A model generated the notes under the pieces. The model worked only from the letters and a program-made list of their open reading frames with translations. It did no database searches and was not told the DNA's origin. A program made the position numbers and the translations under genes. Below are positions 5,545 through 11,917 of a stretch of 11,917 bases of DNA, piece by piece. This DNA is from an uncultured Polynucleobacter sp. (lineage in GTDB: Bacteria > Pseudomonadota > Gammaproteobacteria > Burkholderiales > Burkholderiaceae): contig CALKUJ010000026.1 of assembly GCA_937996825.1 (NCBI GenBank), positions 1 to 11,917 on the forward strand, read 5' to 3'. Positions within the stretch are counted from its first letter, which is position 1, and the number at the start of each line of letters is the position of its first letter.

Positions 5545-6780
5545 AAGCATCCAGAAATTCGGATGACGCCTGTGGATAACTTGATCCCCTATGCCCGCAA
5601 TGCCCGCACACACAGCGATGAGCAGGTGGCACAGATCGCGGCTTCCATCTCCGAGTTCGGATTCAACAACCCCATCCTCACCGATGGTGAGCATGGTTTG
5701 ATCGCTGGTCACGGTCGTTTGGCCGCAGCCAGAAAGCTCGGCCTCAAAGAGGTTCCGGTGATTGAGCTCGGACACTTGAGCGATACCCAAAAGAAGGCGT
5801 ACATCTTGGCCGACAACCGCATTGCATTGAATGCTGGTTGGGACGATGGGCTGCTGACTCTGGAGTTGCAAGAGCTCCAAGGTGCAAACGTAGACCTTGG
5901 TCTTTTGGGTTTTGGTGATGAAGAGATTGAGCGACTGCTCAACGGTGCTGACGATGGCGGTGGTTTGACCGAAGATGACGCAGTCCCAGAGCCACCCGTG
6001 GAACCTGTATCCAAACCTGGTGACCTGTGGATTCTTGGCAACCACCGCCTTCTGTGTGGCGACTCAACGCTGCTGTCAGACGTTGAGCGACTCATGGATG
6101 GTCAGCTCGCAGACATGGCGTTCACTGATCCACCCTACAACGTGGACTATGGCAACAACGCCAAGGACAAGATGCGCGGCAAGGACCGCCGCATCATGAA
6201 CGATGCTTTGGGCGATGGGTTCTACCAATTCCTCTACGACGCCTGCCTGAACCTCTTGGTCGTGACCAAGGGTGCTTGCTATGTGTGCATGAGCTCTTCG
6301 GAGTTGCACACATTGCAGAAGGCTTGGATTGATGCAGGTGGCAAGTGGTCCACCTTCATCATCTGGGCGAAGAACACCTTCACGCTCGGTCGCGCTGACT
6401 ATCAGCGCCAGTACGAACCCATCCTGTATGGCTGGAAACAGGGAACTGATCACTTCTGGTGCGGTGACCGTGATCAGTCGGACATCTGGAACTACAACAA
6501 GCCCCGGGTTAACGACCTACACCCGACCATGAAGCCCGTTGAGCTGGTCGAGCGTGCGATTCAAAACTCATCCAAGAGTCGTGACATCGTGCTCGATCTC
6601 TTTGGTGGCTCTGGCACAACCCTCATCGCTTGCGAAAAAACCAACCGTCAGGCTCGATTGGTTGAGTTAGATCCCAAGTTTGTCGATGTGATTGTCAAGC
6701 GTTGGGAGGAGTACACGGGTAAGAAGGCAGTGCTCTCGAACCGAGATATCGAGGCTCAAGCTGAGGTCTTAGGTGAGTAA
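5530..6780 (+). CDS. ParB-domain / N6-adenine DNA methyltransferase fusion
   Basis: A 416-residue protein. ATG at 5530 has AGGA 6 nt upstream; in-frame TTG 5494 and GTG 5506 have no ribosome site and would overlap the divergent gene. Residues about 5-100 are a ParB/Srx-like domain: I-P-Y-A-R-N-A-R-T-H-S-D-E-Q, the signature G-L-I-A-G-H-G-R-L-A-A-A-R-K-L-G (Gly60, His61, Arg63), then V-P-V-I-E-L and A-D-N-R-I-A. From about residue 150 comes the methylase: D-P-P-Y at 200-203 (catalytic motif IV) and, later, F-G-G-S-G-T-T at 358-364 (SAM-binding motif I), followed by E-L-D-P-K-F. Motif IV before motif I is the beta-class order. It would transfer a methyl group from SAM to adenine (N4-cytosine cannot be excluded from DPPY alone). 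No restriction enzyme partner is present, so it is an orphan, probably protecting phage DNA or altering gene control. Confidence 0.93.
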   Translation: MPQIQKHPEIRMTPVDNLIPYARNARTHSDEQVAQIAASISEFGFNNPILTDGEHGLIAGHGRLAAARKLGLKEVPVIELGHLSDTQKKAYILADNRIALNAGWDDGLLTLELQELQGANVDLGLLGFGDEEIERLLNGADDGGGLTEDDAVPEPPVEPVSKPGDLWILGNHRLLCGDSTLLSDVERLMDGQLADMAFTDPPYNVDYGNNAKDKMRGKDRRIMNDALGDGFYQFLYDACLNLLVVTKGACYVCMSSSELHTLQKAWIDAGGKWSTFIIWAKNTFTLGRADYQRQYEPILYGWKQGTDHFWCGDRDQSDIWNYNKPRVNDLHPTMKPVELVERAIQNSSKSRDIVLDLFGGSGTTLIACEKTNRQARLVELDPKFVDVIVKRWEEYTGKKAVLSNRDIEAQAEVLGE

Positions 6781-6801
6781 AGCACTGCAATCGCCCTCGT
6801 T

Positions 6802-7161
6802 CTATCCAAGCCTTGCGACGTAACGGGCGTAGTCCCCGCCTTCAGGGTTGACATAGAGGTAGGGGCGACCAGGTGCTTTGATCTCAACGCACAGAAACCC
6901 GTCACCTGTGCCACCTCCTTTGCCTGCCAACCAGTCGCGAGATTTCAAAAGGGTTCGCCCAAATGAATCGAACTCCTCAGGTGTCATCTCCTTGGTCTCG
7001 GTCACGAATACTTTGTAGTTGCCGTAGCCACCAACTTCCTCGAGGCTGCTGGGCTTACGGGCAAATGGCAGCTCAACGCTGAGCTCTTCGACGTTGATCT
7101 CTTTGCCTGCAAACATCAAAGTGCGAGGCGTTCTCTCGATGGTGATCGTCATGGTTGTCAT
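6802..7161 (-). CDS. Hypothetical phage protein, last gene of minus-strand cassette
   Basis: A 119-residue protein. ATG at 7161 is chosen because GAGG lies 5 nt before it and it starts 7 nt after the stop of the preceding gene; an ATG at 7200 would overlap that gene by 32 nt. The N-terminus T-I-T-I-E-R-T-P-R-T-L-M-F-A-G-K-E-I looks like a beta hairpin. Later come Y-G-N-Y-K-V-F-V-T-E-T-K-E-M-T-P-E-E-F-D-S-F, a G-K-G-G-G-T-G-D-G loop, and F-L-C-V-E-I-K-A-P-G-R-P-Y-L-Y-V-N-P-E-G-G-D-Y-A-R-Y-V. No known domain or catalytic signature is recognised. It is the fourth gene of a tight minus-strand operon and converges on the methyltransferase, with 21 bp between the two stops. Function unknown. Confidence 0.72.
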   Translation of the reverse strand: MTTMTITIERTPRTLMFAGKEINVEELSVELPFARKPSSLEEVGGYGNYKVFVTETKEMTPEEFDSFGRTLLKSRDWLAGKGGGTGDGFLCVEIKAPGRPYLYVNPEGGDYARYVARLG

Positions 7162-7168
7162 ACGTGCC

Positions 7169-7609
7169 TCAAACAATTCGGTATTTGCGCTCTTGACCAT
7201 CGGTCTTCTCGGACACGATGTTCAGGCCAAGTTTCTTTTTCAATGAACCTGCCATCGCCCCTCGTATGGTGTGTTGCTGCCAGCCTGTCGCTTGAACCAT
7301 TTCAGCGAGGCTTGCGCCTTCTGGACGCTTGAGCAACTCAATCAGGGTCGATTGCTTGGTTCCTTCCCGTTGCTTGGCTTGGGTTTCTGGCTTTGCGCCA
7401 ATTGCCTCTCGACCAGCTGCCGTAATGGCAAATTGGGTTGTGCCCTCAGAGGTTTTGCTGTGCGGGGCAATCAACCCTGAGTTGCCAAGGGCGGTGAGCA
7501 CTTTGATGAGTGCGCCGCCTTTGAGGTTGGCGGGGAAGTCACACAGTATTTTTTGCGGATGTTTAGCTGCTGCTTCAAGCAAAGCGCGTTGAGAGTCTGT
7601 GAGTTTCAT
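7169..7609 (-). CDS. DUF3489 protein with winged-helix-like C-terminus
   Basis: A 146-residue protein starting at ATG 7609 after AAAGG. The start overlaps the preceding stop (ATGA). The C-terminal half (about residues 83-146) carries the DUF3489 signature: R-E-G-T-K-Q-S-T-L-I-E-L-L-K-R-P-E-G-A-S-L-A-E-M, then A-T-G-W-Q-Q-H-T-I-R-G-A, K-K-K-L-G-L and E-R-K-Y-R-I. This reads as a small winged helix, so DNA binding is likely. The N-terminal half (S-Q-R-A-L-L-E-A-A-A, then L-I-K-V-L-T-A-L-G-N-S-G-L-I) looks like a second winged helix, with a Q/K-rich linker around residues 75-88 between them. DUF3489 genes are common in proteobacterial prophages and mobile elements; their role is not established. 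As the only DNA-binding-like member of this cassette, it could regulate it (inference). Confidence 0.87.
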   Translation of the reverse strand: MKLTDSQRALLEAAAKHPQKILCDFPANLKGGALIKVLTALGNSGLIAPHSKTSEGTTQFAITAAGREAIGAKPETQAKQREGTKQSTLIELLKRPEGASLAEMVQATGWQQHTIRGAMAGSLKKKLGLNIVSEKTDGQERKYRIV

Positions 7610-7809
7610 TTTTTACCTTTTGATGTTGTTGATTTGTTTTGTGCTGCTAAAGCGCCTGCGGCGTAGGCAGCTTCAAGCGCGCTCTTGATGGCCCACACGG
7701 AAACGTCGTGGAAGTCGTGGCGATCGCTGTTTTGGGTTTCAAGTGTTTGGATGAACAAATGGTCTAGTGCTATTTGCTCGATCACTTGCTCTTGGCTCGG
7801 GTTGCTCAT
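7606..7809 (-). CDS. DUF6900-like small phage protein
   Basis: A 67-residue protein. ATG at 7809 follows AGGAG by 7 nt and overlaps the preceding stop (ATGA); its own stop overlaps the next start the same way. The core I-Q-T-L-E-T-Q-N-S-D-R-H-D-F-H-D-V-S-V-W-A-I-K-S-A-L-E-A-A-Y-A-A-G matches, from memory, the short family called DUF6900 (pattern TLETR-SD--DFHEV-VW--K-ALEAA). The C-terminal K/S-rich tail is probably disordered. The conserved D-F-H-x-V-x-V-W block suggests a defined small fold, but no enzymatic role is known. It is translationally coupled with DUF3489 and with the upstream gene, so the three are probably made together. Confidence 0.72.
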   Translation of the reverse strand: MSNPSQEQVIEQIALDHLFIQTLETQNSDRHDFHDVSVWAIKSALEAAYAAGALAAQNKSTTSKGKK

Positions 7810-8018
7810 GCTTTTGCTCCTTTGGTTTTGTGGATGAGGTGTGCCTTGTCAAACCCCACCCAATGACCGTCTTTGTCCAGGCCTCTGTTGGCCATCTCAA
7901 GACGGGCTAGGTGGTTGAGGTCGAGCTCACCCTTGGCTACGGCGGACAAGACATCGGTTGGCGCGATTTGGATGAACCCAAGTTCATCAATCGAGAAGGC
8001 GGTGGCTTTTGCGTTCAT
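7806..8018 (-). CDS. Hypothetical 70-residue protein, first gene of minus-strand cassette
   Basis: Starts at ATG 8018 with AAAGGAG about 9 nt upstream, and its stop overlaps the next start (ATGA). Residues about 25-55 read V-A-K-G-E-L-D-L-N-H-L-A-R-L-E-M-A-N-R-G-L-D-K-D-G-H-W-V-G-F-D-K-A; the block D-L-N-x-L-A-R-x-E-M-A-N-R-G-L-D-x-x-G-x-W-V-G-F recurs in small phage and plasmid proteins, but I cannot assign a named domain. No membrane or signal sequence. It leads a four-gene operon transcribed against the surrounding replication and packaging genes. The 108-bp gap before it, shared with the HNH gene on the other strand, must hold the promoter, but I could not identify convincing -35/-10 boxes there. 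Function unknown. Confidence 0.72.
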   Translation of the reverse strand: MNAKATAFSIDELGFIQIAPTDVLSAVAKGELDLNHLARLEMANRGLDKDGHWVGFDKAHLIHKTKGAKA

Positions 8019-8126
8019 TGCTTTGATCTCCTTTGTTTGTTGCGATGTAAAGCATTGACGCTCTCATTCGAGAAGAAGCCAAGCTAATTACTCGATGTGT
8101 CGCTTATTCCTTGAAAGTTGATTGAG

Positions 8127-8501
8127 ATGCCAAGAAGTGCTCCAACTCCTTGCAGATACCCGGGATGTATGGCTGTCTTGGCTAAGCCTGGCTATTGCGA
8201 CGCACATCGCGCATTGGTGCACCGTGATTACGGTCGTGCGCGTCGTAGTTTTGATGCGGAGGTTGGGTTCTATCAATCAGCAAATTGGCGGCGCTTGCGT
8301 GCCAACTTCTTACGGTTGCACCCCCTTTGCAGGGTGTGTGCTGGCAAAGAGCAAACAGTTGCTGCCAAAGTGGTGGATCACATCGTCCCAATCAAGGACG
8401 GTGGTGGCCGCTTTGATACGGCAAACCTGCAATCACTGTGTGTGTCCTGTCACAACCGCAAGACAGCTGCGGAGAGTTGGCGGCGCACTGCTGGGGGGTA
8501 G
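8127..8501 (+). CDS. HNH endonuclease of the packaging module
   Basis: A 124-residue protein of the HK97 gp74-like HNH type that works with terminase in cos cleavage and packaging. The ATG at 8127 is preferred; an in-frame TTG at 8118 is possible and the weak GAAAG upstream does not decide. An N-terminal zinc-finger-like motif has Cys9, Cys14, Cys24 and His27. The HNH core begins L-H-P-L-C-R-V-C (Cys68, Cys71), then V-V-D-H-I-V-P-I with the catalytic Asp84/His85 pair, N-L-Q (Asn100) and L-C-V-S-C-H-N (Cys105, Cys108, His109), the second zinc pair of an HNH/treble-clef fold. The second strand of residues before it (W-R-R-L-R) is typical of the family. Its place directly before terminase genes, with a G-rich gap between, is the classic arrangement. 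Confidence 0.92.
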   Translation: MPRSAPTPCRYPGCMAVLAKPGYCDAHRALVHRDYGRARRSFDAEVGFYQSANWRRLRANFLRLHPLCRVCAGKEQTVAAKVVDHIVPIKDGGGRFDTANLQSLCVSCHNRKTAAESWRRTAGG

Positions 8502-8604
8502 GGGGTCTAAATCTCTACGACTGGTAGGCAAAGATGCGCTCGCCTGCCCAAATTTTTACGCGTGCAAATTGAACTAGGGGGGGCTTCCCTCAAAAGGGAG
8601 TCAT
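8493..8604. other. Candidate cos region between HNH and terminase genes
   Basis: This stretch has no gene of its own beyond the HNH stop at its left edge. It contains G6-TA-G5 (8493-8505) running into TCTAAATCTCTACGACT, a third run of seven G at 8577-8583, and a 20-bp imperfect palindrome AATTTTTACGCGTGCAAATT at 8551-8570. A G-run followed by AATCTCTA just after an HNH gene recurs in many HK97-like phages (from memory), and in HK97 itself cos lies between the HNH gene and the small terminase. Calling it cos is inference from position and dyad symmetry. Confidence 0.5.
8585..8600 (+). promoter_or_regulatory. Small hairpin over the terminase small-subunit ribosome site
   Basis: TCCCT (8586-8590) can pair with AGGGA (8595-8599) around a CAAA loop, with a further T-G pair at 8585/8600. 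The 3' side is the ribosome-binding site AGGGAG for the ATG at 8605. In the transcript this would partly hide that site. The stem is short, so any effect would be modest. Confidence 0.35.
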
Positions 8605-9066
8605 ATGGCTGGAAGAAAACCGCTGCCCACCAAAGTTAAGCAAATCAAAGGCACGCTCCAAAAGTGCCGAACCAACCTGCGCGAACCAAAGCCTCAGGGC
8701 GACCTGGTTGAACCACCTGATTACATGCCCGAAGGGGCCAAGTCAGCCTGGCGGTATGCGTTGGAATGTGCGCCGCCCAATTTGCTTAAGAAGTTAGATA
8801 TGTCGGTGCTGGAGGTCTGGGCATGTGCCGCAGATCTGTACCGCAAAGCTCAAGCAGGTATTGCAAAGACGGGCCTTTTGGTGAAGGCCCCAAACACAGG
8901 TGTGCCGATGCAGTCTCCGTATCTGGCGATTGCAAACAAGCAGGCACAGATCATGACAAAAGCAGCCACGGAGATGGGGTTCACGCCCGCATCCAGATCG
9001 AGAGTCACTTTGCCCATGGAGGCCGCTGACGATGACATGGATCCGTGGGCTGACATCGCGGGATAA
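8605..9066 (+). CDS. Terminase small subunit, P27 family
   Basis: A 153-residue DNA-recognition subunit of the packaging motor; it binds the phage genome near cos and hands it to the large subunit. The start ATG 8605 has AGGGAG 4 nt upstream. The N-terminus M-A-G-R-K-P-L-P-T-K-V-K-Q-I-K-G-T is characteristic of P27-type small terminases, as are P-D-Y-M-P-E-G-A-K-S-A-W-R-Y, the helical centre with L-E-V-W-A-C-A-A-D-L-Y-R-K-A and T-G-x-L-V-K-A-P-N-T-G-V-P-M-Q-S-P-Y-L-A-I-A-N-K-Q, and the late R-S-R-V. Length is normal for the family. It sits 5 nt before the large subunit gene and directly after the presumed cos, so the three form one functional unit. The acidic C-terminus (D-D-D-M-D-P-W) probably contacts the large subunit (inference). 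Confidence 0.92.
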   Translation: MAGRKPLPTKVKQIKGTLQKCRTNLREPKPQGDLVEPPDYMPEGAKSAWRYALECAPPNLLKKLDMSVLEVWACAADLYRKAQAGIAKTGLLVKAPNTGVPMQSPYLAIANKQAQIMTKAATEMGFTPASRSRVTLPMEAADDDMDPWADIAG

Positions 9067-9071
9067 GTTCA

Positions 9072-10784
9072 ATGGCTCAAGACAGTTATGCGGACATTGC
9101 CAAGATGTACGCACAGAAGGTCGTGGCCGGAGAAATATTGGCCTGCAAGTGGGTGAAAGCTGCTTGCCAGCGACAGCTCAGTGATTTGAAGAAGTTCAAG
9201 GGCAAAGACAGTCCCTATCAATTCAATCCAAAGCTGACCAGCAAAACTGGCAAGAGCTACTACCCAGCAGACAACATGTGTGCCTTCATCGAGCGACTCC
9301 CTCATGTGAAGGGACCGCTGGCTGGTGAACCAATTTCGCTGGAGCCCTGGCAGGTTTTTATCCTGACCACTGTGTTTGGTTGGGTCAAGGCTGATGGGAC
9401 AAGGCGCTTTCGTCGTTCCTACATCGAAGTACCACGTGGAAACGCAAAGTCCACGCTCTCATCCGCTGTCGGGCTTTACATGCTTGCTGCCGATGGCGAG
9501 GGTGGAGCTGAGGTTTATTCCTTGGCAACTACGCGTGATCAAGCAAGGATCGTGTTTGGTGACGCCCAAACCATGGCGCGTCGTAGTCCTGGTTTTCGCA
9601 ATCGTTTCTCGGTGAATGTCGGGGCGCACAACATGAACGTGCTGTCCTCGGGCTCTAAGTTTGAAGCGCTATCAGCTGAAGGCTCGACCTTGGATGGCTT
9701 GAACATTCATTTCGGGTGCGTGGATGAACTCCATGCCCATAAGACCCGTACGGTCTATGACGTTGTAGAAACCGGGACGGGCAAGCGAGACAACTCCTTG
9801 CTGTGGGTGATCACTACTGCGGGGAGCAATCGAGCAGGAATCTGCTACGAGGTTCGCACCTTTGTAACCAAACTTCTTGATGGTGTTTTCGAGGACGAGA
9901 CCCAGTTTGGAATCATCTACGGGCTGGATGATGGAGATGACTGGACGACCGAGGAGTCATTGATCAAAGCCAATCCCAACTGGGGCATTTCGGTTCGGTC
10001 GGAGATTTTGGGGCCGCTTCAGGCAAAGGCGATGCAGCTGCCAAGTGCGGTCAACAACTTCAAGACCAAGCACCTCAATGAATGGGTCAATGCGGACACC
10101 GCTTGGATGGACATGCGGTCTTGGGACGCGTGTGGTGACCCGGCAATGTTCATTGAGCAGTTTGAAGGTCAGCCTTGCTGGATTGGTTTGGACTTAGCAA
10201 GTAAGACGGACATTGCTGCATTGATCGCTGTGTTCAAGCATCCGGAAATCTCCGATGCATTCGTGACCTTTGGCAAGTACTACCTCCCTGAGGACACAGT
10301 CAACGGGGCAGGCAACAGCCAGTATTCAGGCTGGATGCATTCAGGGCGTCTGGTCGTTACACCGGGCAATGTGATTGATTTCGGTTGGATCGAATCGGAC
10401 CTGTTGGATATGGCCTCCCGGTATGAGATTCAGGCTGTTGCATTTGATCCGTTCCAAGCCACACAGTTATCCACAAGGATGCTGTCTGAAGGGCTGCCCA
10501 TGATTGAGGTGCGGCCAACGGTTCTGAACTTCAGCGAACCCATGAAGACCTTGGAAGCCTTGGTCTTACAAAAGAAGCTCGTTCACGACGGCGACCCTGT
10601 TCTTGGCTGGATGGCCAGCAACGTGGTGGCTCACTTGGACGTCAAAGACAACATCTATCCGCGCAAGGAGCGAGCAGAAAACAAGATAGACGGAATCGTG
10701 GCCTTGATCATGGCGCTCTCACGCGCAATCAAACCGGGTGAATCGGTGGTCCTAGGTTCTGACTATGAGTTGATGGTGCTCTGA
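9072..10784 (+). CDS. Terminase large subunit (Terminase_1 type)
   Basis: A 570-residue packaging motor: an N-terminal ATPase that drives DNA into the prohead and a C-terminal RNase H-like nuclease that cuts it. Walker A is P-R-G-N-A-K-S at 121-127, where many relatives have PRGNGKS. Walker B is V-D-E-L-H (Asp218, Glu219), and W-V-I-T-T-A-G is the coupling motif. In the nuclease half, acidic metal ligands are probably Asp374 (I-G-L-D-L-A-S-K-T-D), Asp459 (V-A-F-D-P-F) and Asp540 (N-K-I-D-G-I-V-A-L). Length is typical. Its start is 5 nt after the small subunit's stop; the ribosome site is weak (GGGAT), suggesting coupling. No frameshift is seen; all key residues are present, so it should be active. 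Confidence 0.96.
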   Translation: MAQDSYADIAKMYAQKVVAGEILACKWVKAACQRQLSDLKKFKGKDSPYQFNPKLTSKTGKSYYPADNMCAFIERLPHVKGPLAGEPISLEPWQVFILTTVFGWVKADGTRRFRRSYIEVPRGNAKSTLSSAVGLYMLAADGEGGAEVYSLATTRDQARIVFGDAQTMARRSPGFRNRFSVNVGAHNMNVLSSGSKFEALSAEGSTLDGLNIHFGCVDELHAHKTRTVYDVVETGTGKRDNSLLWVITTAGSNRAGICYEVRTFVTKLLDGVFEDETQFGIIYGLDDGDDWTTEESLIKANPNWGISVRSEILGPLQAKAMQLPSAVNNFKTKHLNEWVNADTAWMDMRSWDACGDPAMFIEQFEGQPCWIGLDLASKTDIAALIAVFKHPEISDAFVTFGKYYLPEDTVNGAGNSQYSGWMHSGRLVVTPGNVIDFGWIESDLLDMASRYEIQAVAFDPFQATQLSTRMLSEGLPMIEVRPTVLNFSEPMKTLEALVLQKKLVHDGDPVLGWMASNVVAHLDVKDNIYPRKERAENKIDGIVALIMALSRAIKPGESVVLGSDYELMVL

Positions 10785-10788
10785 AGCA

Positions 10789-11917
10789 ATGGGATTTTTT
10801 ACCTTACTAGATCGATTCAAAGCCTCCACAAGCGATCGCTCCCCATGGGGCGATTTCTTTTTTGAGCCTGTCTCAGTCCGGAGCTCCTCAGGCATTCGTG
10901 TCTCGCCCGACGGGGCGCTGCGGCTGTCGGCGGTTTACGCCTGTGTGCGCATCCTGTCGGAGACGATGGCATCTTTGCCAGTGGTGGTCTATCGCCAACG
11001 CAAGGATGGTGGCAAAGACCGGGTGACGGATCACTGGCTCTACAACCTACTAGCCAGAAAACCCAATCGCTTCCAAAACCCCTTCGAGTGGCGAGAGATG
11101 CTGCAAGGGCACCTGTCCCTCAGAGGCAATGCGTTTTGTCAGATCATCTCCAACCCCAGAGGGGAGATCACCGAGTTGATGCCCATCCATCCTGACCGTG
11201 TACGCATGGAGGTGATGGACAGCGGAGACTTCCGCTACCGGGTGCGCATGCAAAGCGGTGACGAAACAGTTTTTCCAAGAGGTCAGATCTGGCATCTGAG
11301 AGGTTTGTCATCGGACGGTTTGATGGGCATGAGCCCGATTGAGCTGGCAAGAGAAAGTCTTGGCATGGCTTTGGCTGCGCAGGACTATGGAGCTAGGTTC
11401 TTCACCAACGACGCCAAACCCACTGGTGGCTGGATTGAGTTTCCCGGCACCTTCAAGGATGCCGAAGCCAAACGGGTGTTTCGTGATTCGTACCAGTCGG
11501 CACAGGCTGGCTCGAACCGGGGCAAGGTGCTCGTACTCGAGAACGGCATGAAGTTTCATGAGGTGGGTGTCACGAACAAGGATGCTCAGTTTCTAGAACT
11601 ACGCAAGTTCCAGATAACCGATATCGCTCGAATGTTCCGTGTGCCACCGCACATGATTGCTGATTTAGATCGGGCGACTTTCTCGAACATTGAACAGCAA
11701 AGCCTTGAGTTCGTCATGCACACCATGACGCCATGGGCTGAGCGTTGGGAGGCGTCCATCGAAACGGAGCTTTTGCCCGATGGTGATGCGCTCGAGATTG
11801 AGTTTGACTTTGCCAACCTCATGCGAGGGGACGCTGCAAGCCGTTCTGCCTATTACCAAAGTGGCATCCAAAACGGCTGGCTCACCCGCAACGAAGCTCG
11901 TATCTCAGAAAACCTCA
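10789..11917 (+). CDS. HK97-family portal protein, 3' end outside window
   Basis: The frame is open from ATG 10789, 4 nt after the terminase stop, to the window edge: 376 codons without a stop, so the gene is cut off by the window. Typical HK97 portals are about 400-430 residues, so only the last tenth is missing. Family features are L-S-A-V-Y-A-C-V-R-I-L-S-E-T-M-A-S-L-P at about 44-62, followed by L-L-A-R-K-P-N and W-R-E-M-L-Q-G-H-L-S-L-R-G-N-A-F, and then L-M-P-I-H-P-D-R-V, G-M-S-P-I-E-L-A, F-R-V-P-P-H-M-I-A-D and S-N-I-E-Q-Q-S-L-E-F. The protein forms the 12-subunit ring at one capsid vertex through which DNA enters and to which terminase and tail attach. The maturation protease and capsid genes would be expected next, beyond the window. 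The upstream ribosome site is weak (TGAAG), consistent with coupling to terminase. Confidence 0.95.
   Translation, partial: MGFFTLLDRFKASTSDRSPWGDFFFEPVSVRSSSGIRVSPDGALRLSAVYACVRILSETMASLPVVVYRQRKDGGKDRVTDHWLYNLLARKPNRFQNPFEWREMLQGHLSLRGNAFCQIISNPRGEITELMPIHPDRVRMEVMDSGDFRYRVRMQSGDETVFPRGQIWHLRGLSSDGLMGMSPIELARESLGMALAAQDYGARFFTNDAKPTGGWIEFPGTFKDAEAKRVFRDSYQSAQAGSNRGKVLVLENGMKFHEVGVTNKDAQFLELRKFQITDIARMFRVPPHMIADLDRATFSNIEQQSLEFVMHTMTPWAERWEASIETELLPDGDALEIEFDFANLMRGDAASRSAYYQSGIQNGWLTRNEARISENL

Noticed and set aside
5491..6045. Open frame of 184 codons on the minus strand inside the methyltransferase
   Set aside because: It covers the clear ParB domain on the other strand and has no family resemblance; a shadow frame.
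8019..8126. TTGACG at 8055-8060 as a -35 box for the HNH gene
   Set aside because: The nearest A/T-rich hexamer, TAATTA, is 24 nt away, too far for a sigma-70 promoter.
9432..9452. Walker A of the large terminase reads PRGNAKS rather than PRGNGKS
   Set aside because: Terminase Walker A motifs vary at this position and the lysine and serine are intact, so it is not evidence of inactivity.

Overview
The window is a block of a tailed double-stranded DNA phage or prophage. It runs from the end of a recombination/replication module, through a DNA methyltransferase and a cassette of small reverse-strand genes, into the start of the packaging and head module. HNH endonuclease, P27-type small terminase, Terminase_1-type large subunit and HK97-type portal stand in the standard order of HK97-like siphophages, so the virion is probably siphovirus-like with cos-type packaging. 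The moderate GC content, the use of TTG starts and the type of gene set suggest a proteobacterial host, most likely Burkholderiales/Comamonadaceae. That host call is inference: no bacterial gene or attachment site is present to settle it.

Layout. Positions 1-3876 (+) hold a tightly packed, translationally coupled run: a zinc-ribbon-like protein cut by the window edge, a Cas4/RecB-like nuclease with an apparent Fe-S cysteine set, a small unknown protein, and a large TOPRIM plus D5/SF3 primase-helicase. A 106-bp inverted repeat with a palindromic centre (3919-4024) follows. Next comes a second run (4038-5095, +): RuvC-like resolvase, a 71-aa unknown and a DUF6362-type HTH protein. A gene-free stretch (5096-5278) contains two inverted repeats.

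Positions 5279-5494 (-) encode a small SH3-like protein, divergent from a ParB-domain/N6-adenine methyltransferase fusion (5530-6780, +). Four small genes on the minus strand (8018 down to 6802) form a coupled operon with DUF6900-like and DUF3489 members. From 8127 onward (+) come the HNH endonuclease, a short G-rich non-coding stretch that is a good candidate for the cos site, the terminase small and large subunits, and the portal gene, which runs off the end.

How it fits together. The nuclease, primase-helicase and resolvase would replicate and resolve phage DNA, and the large palindrome between the last two is a candidate replication origin or resolvase target. The methyltransferase probably marks phage DNA against host restriction. 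The HNH protein and terminase cut and package concatemers at cos into heads through the portal. No integrase, repressor, tRNA, CRISPR array or insertion sequence is visible. I see no wholly new multi-gene system. The least explained items are the palindromes and the reverse-strand cassette.
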